Below are positions 6,038 to 9,713 of a stretch of 9,713 nt of DNA, one piece after another. Both the position numbers and the translations under genes were made by a program. A model generated the notes under the pieces. The model did not search any database. It was given only the letters and a program-made list of their open reading frames with translations, and was not told the origin of the DNA. The first letter of the stretch is position 1. The number at the start of each line of letters is the position of its first letter. This DNA is from an uncultured Christensenella sp. (GTDB lineage Bacteria; Bacillota; Clostridia; Christensenellales; Borkfalkiaceae). The stretch covers positions 1 through 9,713 of the forward strand of contig CAJMEI010000027.1 in assembly GCA_905212395.1 (NCBI GenBank), written 5' to 3'.

Positions 6038-9000
6038 TTAATATATTATCGTGCTATTTTGTTTTCCGCAAACGTTAGATACGTTACATTCGTTGGTATG
6101 TATAACGCCGTTTACGCTTTCTCCTGCAATTCCACCAACTAATACGTTGCCACTTTCAACGAAAGTAGTCGTTATTGTTACGGTACAATCGTGAATATTA
6201 CTCATTACTTCGTAACCGCTTATTCCGCCTACTTGCGCGTATTCGCATCCTGCATCGTTTATCGTTACGTTAGAAGTACAATTATAAATTTCACTATCAA
6301 TATCGGAGTTAATTCCGATTATTCCGCCTACTACGCAATTTACTGCGCTAACGGTAATAGTTCCGCTTACTTTTACGTTGCGAATTGTTCCCGCTGTTCC
6401 GTTATTCGAATATAATCCGCATAAAATTCCGCCGTAGAGCGTAGTTTTAGTGGTTGTACCCAAGTTAACGTTTATTATTGCGTTTTCAATAGTTAAATCG
6501 GTAACGCTACCCGATAAACATCCAAACAATCCCGCATATCCGTAAACAACGTTTTCTCCGTTTACAACGTTGGATTTTTTGATTACGTTTTCATTAGTTA
6601 CGCTTAAATTTTTTATTTTAAAGTTATTTCCCTTTACGTTACCCGAAAATACCGCTTCATTATTTCCTATGGGATTTAAAGTCGTAGAACTTAAATCTAA
6701 ATCTTTAGTAATAGTAATATCCCTATTCCACAATATCGAATTACGTGATAATTTAACTAAATCGTCAACGCTAGCTATTATTAAAGCATTATTTTCGTCT
6801 AAATCCCATTGTACAGTATATGTAACTATATAAGTTAGGTTAGATAATTGAACCGTTCCCATAACGGAAGTTTTATCGGGAGCGTAACACTCAATCGTAG
6901 GCGATGCTACGTTAAATTGGTCGTTGTATTTATAAGTGTATTTTACCGAAGGAGCAATTTCGTTGCCCGCGTCGTCGAAATACATAATTTTAACCGTTCT
7001 TTCTATTCTCGTGTAATTTAAGTAAATAGTTTCGTTTTTGTCGGTGAAAGTATAGGTAGTTTTATCGTAGTCCAAAACGTAACCGTTTCCGAAAGATTTT
7101 CTGTCTATCTCTATTACTTCGCCGTATTGTCCTGTAGCGGTTTTCGTTTCCAAAACGTTATTGTAGTTACCGTCATAAATATATTTAAACGTAACCGTTG
7201 ACGTTATTTTTTCCGCTATAATACTACATTCGGCATAACCGGCAATGAATATTTTGTCGACTAAATTCTCTTTTAAATCGACTTTTGACGAATCGCTTTT
7301 AATACCGTAAACATTTAAAGTCGTTTGATTATTTTGGTATACGATTGTAGTTTCAAGTTTAGTATAACTTATTTTATACCCTAATCCGTTATTAATTATA
7401 ACGCTCGGGACATTAATCGAAGCAGTTTTATCGGTAAAACTTATTTGTAAAGAATTTACTCCTATTTTTCTTCCTTCAAAGAAATAATTAAAATAAATCG
7501 TACAAATTCTTTCGCTATAAGTTACGGTAAATTCTTCGTCGCAAGCTTTTTTCTTGCCCGAAATCGAATTTTGACTTACAGATAACCCGTAATATTTCGG
7601 AGATACTATTTCATATTGTTCGTTGTATTTAACGGTTTTCGTTACGGTTGCGGGACAAGTAAATCCGCTTACTGAAGACGTATATTTTACGGTAAGCTTA
7701 TAACTTTGAATTTCATAGTAAACGTTGATGATTTTATCGCTTTCTTCGTTTAATACGAAACTTACTACCGCAATATTAGGCTTATAACCTTCTATTTCGG
7801 GAGAGGCAAGCGTAAATGTAGAACCAAACGCAACGGAATTAAATACTTTTTGCGGAGAAGCTACGGTCGTAGTTCCCATATAAAAGTAATTTATCGTTAC
7901 TTTAAATTTTTTGGCAATATAAGTTACCGTTATTACAACGTCGGATTTTTCAACCGTTCCACTGATTACCGATTTATCGGGCGTATAGCCTTTAACCGTT
8001 GGGCTATTTACGCTATAAGACGAATTATAGTCTAAAATTTGATTATATTGCGTGGCAATAACGCTTCCGTCTTCTTTTAAATAATTTATCGTTAGCGATA
8101 CGGTTTTTATTTTATAATATAAAGTAATGCAAAAATTTTCGTCGGAAATCATTGTAAACGAAAGCTTTTTTTCGGAAGAATTAAAATTATTAGCGTAAAT
8201 TTCAGACATTTTTGCAACGTCGATTAAATAATCTTCTATCTCTGATACGTCGATTTCACAATTATTTCCTATTATTTCCGTAACGGTAGTAGCCGTTTTT
8301 ATTTCAACGCCTTTTGCGTCCACGTATTTAACGGGAATAGTTCTCGGTTTAACTAAAGAAACGTATGTAAACGTTATTGTAAGTTCCGTTTGTTTATTGG
8401 TAAGTTGTTCGCCTAATAATATATCGTTTAGAGTTAAACTTCCTACAACGAACTCTACCCTTTTTGCCCAACCGTCTATGACTTTAGGTTCAAAGCGATA
8501 ATCTTCTAAATATTTTTTATATTCGGCTTGTTGTTCTTCGTTAGGTATAGCCAAGCCTTCTTCATCGACTAACCTAAAATTAATTTTATAAGTCTTAGGA
8601 ATAAACGTGGCGTTTAAAATTAGTTCAGAATTGCCTAATTGTTCTAAAAGTAATTGATTGTTTAATTCAATAACTCCCGTTAAGTTCGATTGTTGAGATT
8701 CGTAATAATCTAATTTATTTTGTAAATCAAAATTGTAGGTATCGCCAAACTTGTAACTTTTTTGCTCGCTACCCAAAACGTTTTCGTTTTCATCAACGTA
8801 ATTTACCTTTAAAACGTAATCTTTTAGCGCATATTCAAACGTAACCGTCAATTCGTTTTTAGTTTTATCCGAAAGTTGCTCGCCGAAAACGCTATCCGTA
8901 AGAGTTAGAGTTCCGTTTATCGTAGAGCTTTTTTCATAACCTGTTATTTCTATGGGAGTAAAAGCATAGCTTTCTTTATATTTTTTAGTAACGCTAGGCA

Positions 9001-9713
9001 TTTCTGCGTTAGGTAAAATATTTCCGTCTGTATCTTTTAAAATAAAGTTTATAGTATAAGTTTTTGCAACGAATTTTGCGCTTAAAGTTAACGTAGCGTT
9101 ATTTAACTGAGAACTTACAGCGCTGTTGCTTTGATGAATTTTGCCTGTAATTTTTTCGTTTACGCTATCGTAATAATCCACTTTTCCTTTTAAATCGTAA
9201 GAATAACTATCTCCGTATCTAAAATTATTTTCGACTTTTCCTAAAACGTTATTGCCTTCATCTATAAAATTTATTACTAATTTATAAGATTTTCTAGTAT
9301 AAGTTACCGTTACGGTCGCATTATCGTTTAAAACTCCGCTTAAAGAAGTTTTATCCACGGTATAACCGACTTTATTATCTATTGCAACGTTATAGCTTTC
9401 GCCTTTCTTTTTAGTAATTATTTTGTCTTCGGCAATTTTTACGCCTAAATCATCTTTAAAGTGAATCGTAAGCGTTCTGTTCGGGTTGACGTAATTAAAT
9501 TTAGCGATTAATTGCATATCGAAAGAACCCATCGTTCCGCTAATCTGTAAGTTTTCGGACAATTTACTTTCGCCCATATACCAACCGTCGAAGACGTAAT
9601 TAGTATTCGGAGTCGCCTTCAAAATATAAGCGCTTCCTTTTTTGTACGTTCCTTGTCCCGTAACGCTACCGCCTTCTTCCGGAGAACACGTTATGGTTAT
9701 GCTATAAGATTTC
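6038..9713 (-). CDS. Large MucBP/InlB-repeat surface protein with GLUG domain (5' end missing)
   Basis: At least 1,224 residues are read here, and the frame runs open through the right edge, so the true start, signal peptide and any N-terminal domains lie outside. The TTG at 9622 is inside a repeat and is not the start. Order in the protein: a divergent InlB B-type repeat (about 9479-9712; CSPEEGGSVTGQGTYKKGS, then ATPNTNYVFDGW), about twelve MucBP-like beta-grasp repeats of 60-100 residues (6809-9478), and a GLUG-type beta-helix domain (6041-6808) introduced by WDLDENN, NPIGN and FSGNVKGN motifs. MucBP and InlB-type repeats occur in extracellular adhesins that bind mucins or other surfaces, so a secreted or cell-surface role is likely. 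No LPxTG, SLH, transmembrane or choline-binding anchor is seen; the protein stops within or just after its last GLUG repeat (QNSTIIY). The ligand is unknown. Confidence 0.85.
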   Translation of the reverse strand, partial: KSYSITITCSPEEGGSVTGQGTYKKGSAYILKATPNTNYVFDGWYMGESKLSENLQISGTMGSFDMQLIAKFNYVNPNRTLTIHFKDDLGVKIAEDKIITKKKGESYNVAIDNKVGYTVDKTSLSGVLNDNATVTVTYTRKSYKLVINFIDEGNNVLGKVENNFRYGDSYSYDLKGKVDYYDSVNEKITGKIHQSNSAVSSQLNNATLTLSAKFVAKTYTINFILKDTDGNILPNAEMPSVTKKYKESYAFTPIEITGYEKSSTINGTLTLTDSVFGEQLSDKTKNELTVTFEYALKDYVLKVNYVDENENVLGSEQKSYKFGDTYNFDLQNKLDYYESQQSNLTGVIELNNQLLLEQLGNSELILNATFIPKTYKINFRLVDEEGLAIPNEEQQAEYKKYLEDYRFEPKVIDGWAKRVEFVVGSLTLNDILLGEQLTNKQTELTITFTYVSLVKPRTIPVKYVDAKGVEIKTATTVTEIIGNNCEIDVSEIEDYLIDVAKMSEIYANNFNSSEKKLSFTMISDENFCITLYYKIKTVSLTINYLKEDGSVIATQYNQILDYNSSYSVNSPTVKGYTPDKSVISGTVEKSDVVITVTYIAKKFKVTINYFYMGTTTVASPQKVFNSVAFGSTFTLASPEIEGYKPNIAVVSFVLNEESDKIINVYYEIQSYKLTVKYTSSVSGFTCPATVTKTVKYNEQYEIVSPKYYGLSVSQNSISGKKKACDEEFTVTYSERICTIYFNYFFEGRKIGVNSLQISFTDKTASINVPSVIINNGLGYKISYTKLETTIVYQNNQTTLNVYGIKSDSSKVDLKENLVDKIFIAGYAECSIIAEKITSTVTFKYIYDGNYNNVLETKTATGQYGEVIEIDRKSFGNGYVLDYDKTTYTFTDKNETIYLNYTRIERTVKIMYFDDAGNEIAPSVKYTYKYNDQFNVASPTIECYAPDKTSVMGTVQLSNLTYIVTYTVQWDLDENNALIIASVDDLVKLSRNSILWNRDITITKDLDLSSTTLNPIGNNEAVFSGNVKGNNFKIKNLSVTNENVIKKSNVVNGENVVYGYAGLFGCLSGSVTDLTIENAIINVNLGTTTKTTLYGGILCGLYSNNGTAGTIRNVKVSGTITVSAVNCVVGGIIGINSDIDSEIYNCTSNVTINDAGCEYAQVGGISGYEVMSNIHDCTVTITTTFVESGNVLVGGIAGESVNGVIHTNECNVSNVCGKQNSTIIY
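6043..6071 (-). promoter_or_regulatory. Weak candidate promoter for mrp
   Basis: On the minus strand TTGCGG (6071-6066) and TAATAT (6048-6043) are 17 bases apart, with an overlapping GATAAT (6050-6045) as an alternative -10. It would place a start close to the mrp ribosome binding site. The match is poor at -35. It is listed because the gap between the surface-protein stop and mrp is too short for a separate promoter, so any promoter must lie within the surface-protein gene. Confidence 0.2.
6053..6541 (-). repeat. GLUG-type repeats, five copies
   Basis: Five protein repeats of about 25-40 residues share a Gly-rich head: YAGLFGCLSG, YGGILCGL, VGGIIGINSD, VGGISGYE and VGGIAGES. Each is followed by an I-x-(N/D)-(C/V) strand and alternating hydrophobic-polar residues. 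This is the GLUG pattern, expected to fold as a right-handed beta-helix. Seven or more Cys residues recur at similar positions, often in an NC or DC pair. The last copy is close to the stop codon. Confidence 0.75.
6809..9478 (-). repeat. Tandem MucBP-like domains, about twelve copies
   Basis: Diverged protein repeats share a strand of the type KVNYVDENGNV, a Y-x-(D/E)-x-(Y/F) turn, a GYxxDKSxxSG segment and a closing VTVTY strand. Clear copies start near residue-coded positions 9478, 9289, 9054, 8821, 8584, 8347, 8104, 7909, 7705, 7507, 7207 and 7000. The copies near 8347 and 7507 are longer and less typical. DNA identity between copies is low, so this is old duplication or divergent selection, not recent slippage. 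Confidence 0.75.
8348..9289 (-). repeat. Two-domain A/B super-repeat, two copies
   Basis: Within the MucBP region, four successive domains alternate in type. A1-B1 spans 8822-9289 and A2-B2 spans 8348-8821. A-type units share Y/FGD-(S/T)-Y, KxDYY and the L-x-L-x-A-x-F end. B-type units share TYxINF, a KKY-(K/L)-E-(S/D)-Y turn, GSLTLND or GTLTLTD, and a GEQL motif near the end. A1 resembles A2 more than either B, indicating duplication of an A-B pair. Confidence 0.75.

Noticed and set aside
6191..8035. Plus-strand reading frames of 61-87 codons inside the surface-protein gene
   Set aside because: They are Tyr/Arg/Phe-rich mirror frames of the repeat-coding strand, with no ribosome sites of note and no recognisable domain.
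6809..9478. Repeats as a possible CRISPR array or recent tandem DNA duplication
   Set aside because: The repeats are at protein level, 60-100 residues long, diverged in DNA and in one continuous frame. There are no short identical direct repeats with spacers.
9620..9622. TTG 9622 as the start of the surface protein
   Set aside because: The frame stays open for 30 more codons to the window edge, and those codons complete an InlB-type repeat. The true start is outside.

Overview
The window looks like chromosomal DNA from a low-GC, Gram-positive-type bacterium, most likely an uncultured member of the Clostridia. The signs are AT-rich codon use, strong AGGAGG-type ribosome binding sites, a ScpA/ScpB (SMC-kleisin) pair, a clostridial Mrp/NBP35 ATPase with a Cys-rich N-terminus, a C_GCAxxG_C_C redox protein, and a housekeeping-type tyrosine recombinase next to hflX. 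TGG encodes Trp where I checked, so the standard bacterial code fits. I see no rRNA, tRNA, CRISPR array or insertion sequence.

Layout. (1) Bases 1-130 are an unresolved leader. It holds a promoter-like pair, a perfect 6-4-6 palindrome, and a strong minus-strand Shine-Dalgarno followed only by a 9-codon ORF; a longer minus-strand frame there is interrupted. (2) Bases 131-2430 on the plus strand hold a XerC/D-type tyrosine recombinase and then HflX. HflX is split into two overlapping frames: the N-terminal domain is in one and the GTPase in the other, with a +1 frame change at about 1563-1583. (3) Bases 2431-2589 are a convergent intergenic region with hairpin terminators. (4) Bases 2590-6015 on the minus strand are a tightly packed operon, in transcription order mrp/NBP35, a C_GCAxxG_C_C protein, an M50 site-2-protease-like membrane peptidase, scpA and scpB. 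(5) Bases 6038-9713 on the minus strand are a very large repetitive surface protein that runs off the right edge. It has an InlB-like repeat, about twelve MucBP-like repeats and a C-terminal GLUG-type domain. It ends 22 bp before mrp with no visible terminator.

How the parts fit. ScpA and ScpB bridge and regulate SMC in chromosome condensation and segregation. Mrp is an Fe-S carrier ATPase, and its Cys-rich neighbour may share redox or Fe-S chemistry. The M50 protease is an intramembrane peptidase of unknown substrate. The recombinase is the type usually credited with chromosome dimer resolution, and HflX splits stalled or stressed ribosomes. Apart from the adhesin, the window is therefore housekeeping in character. 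The points most worth checking are the hflX frame break, the adhesin's alternating A/B super-repeat with no visible wall anchor, and its placement directly against the mrp-scpAB operon. I did not find a convincing new multi-gene defence or mobile system.
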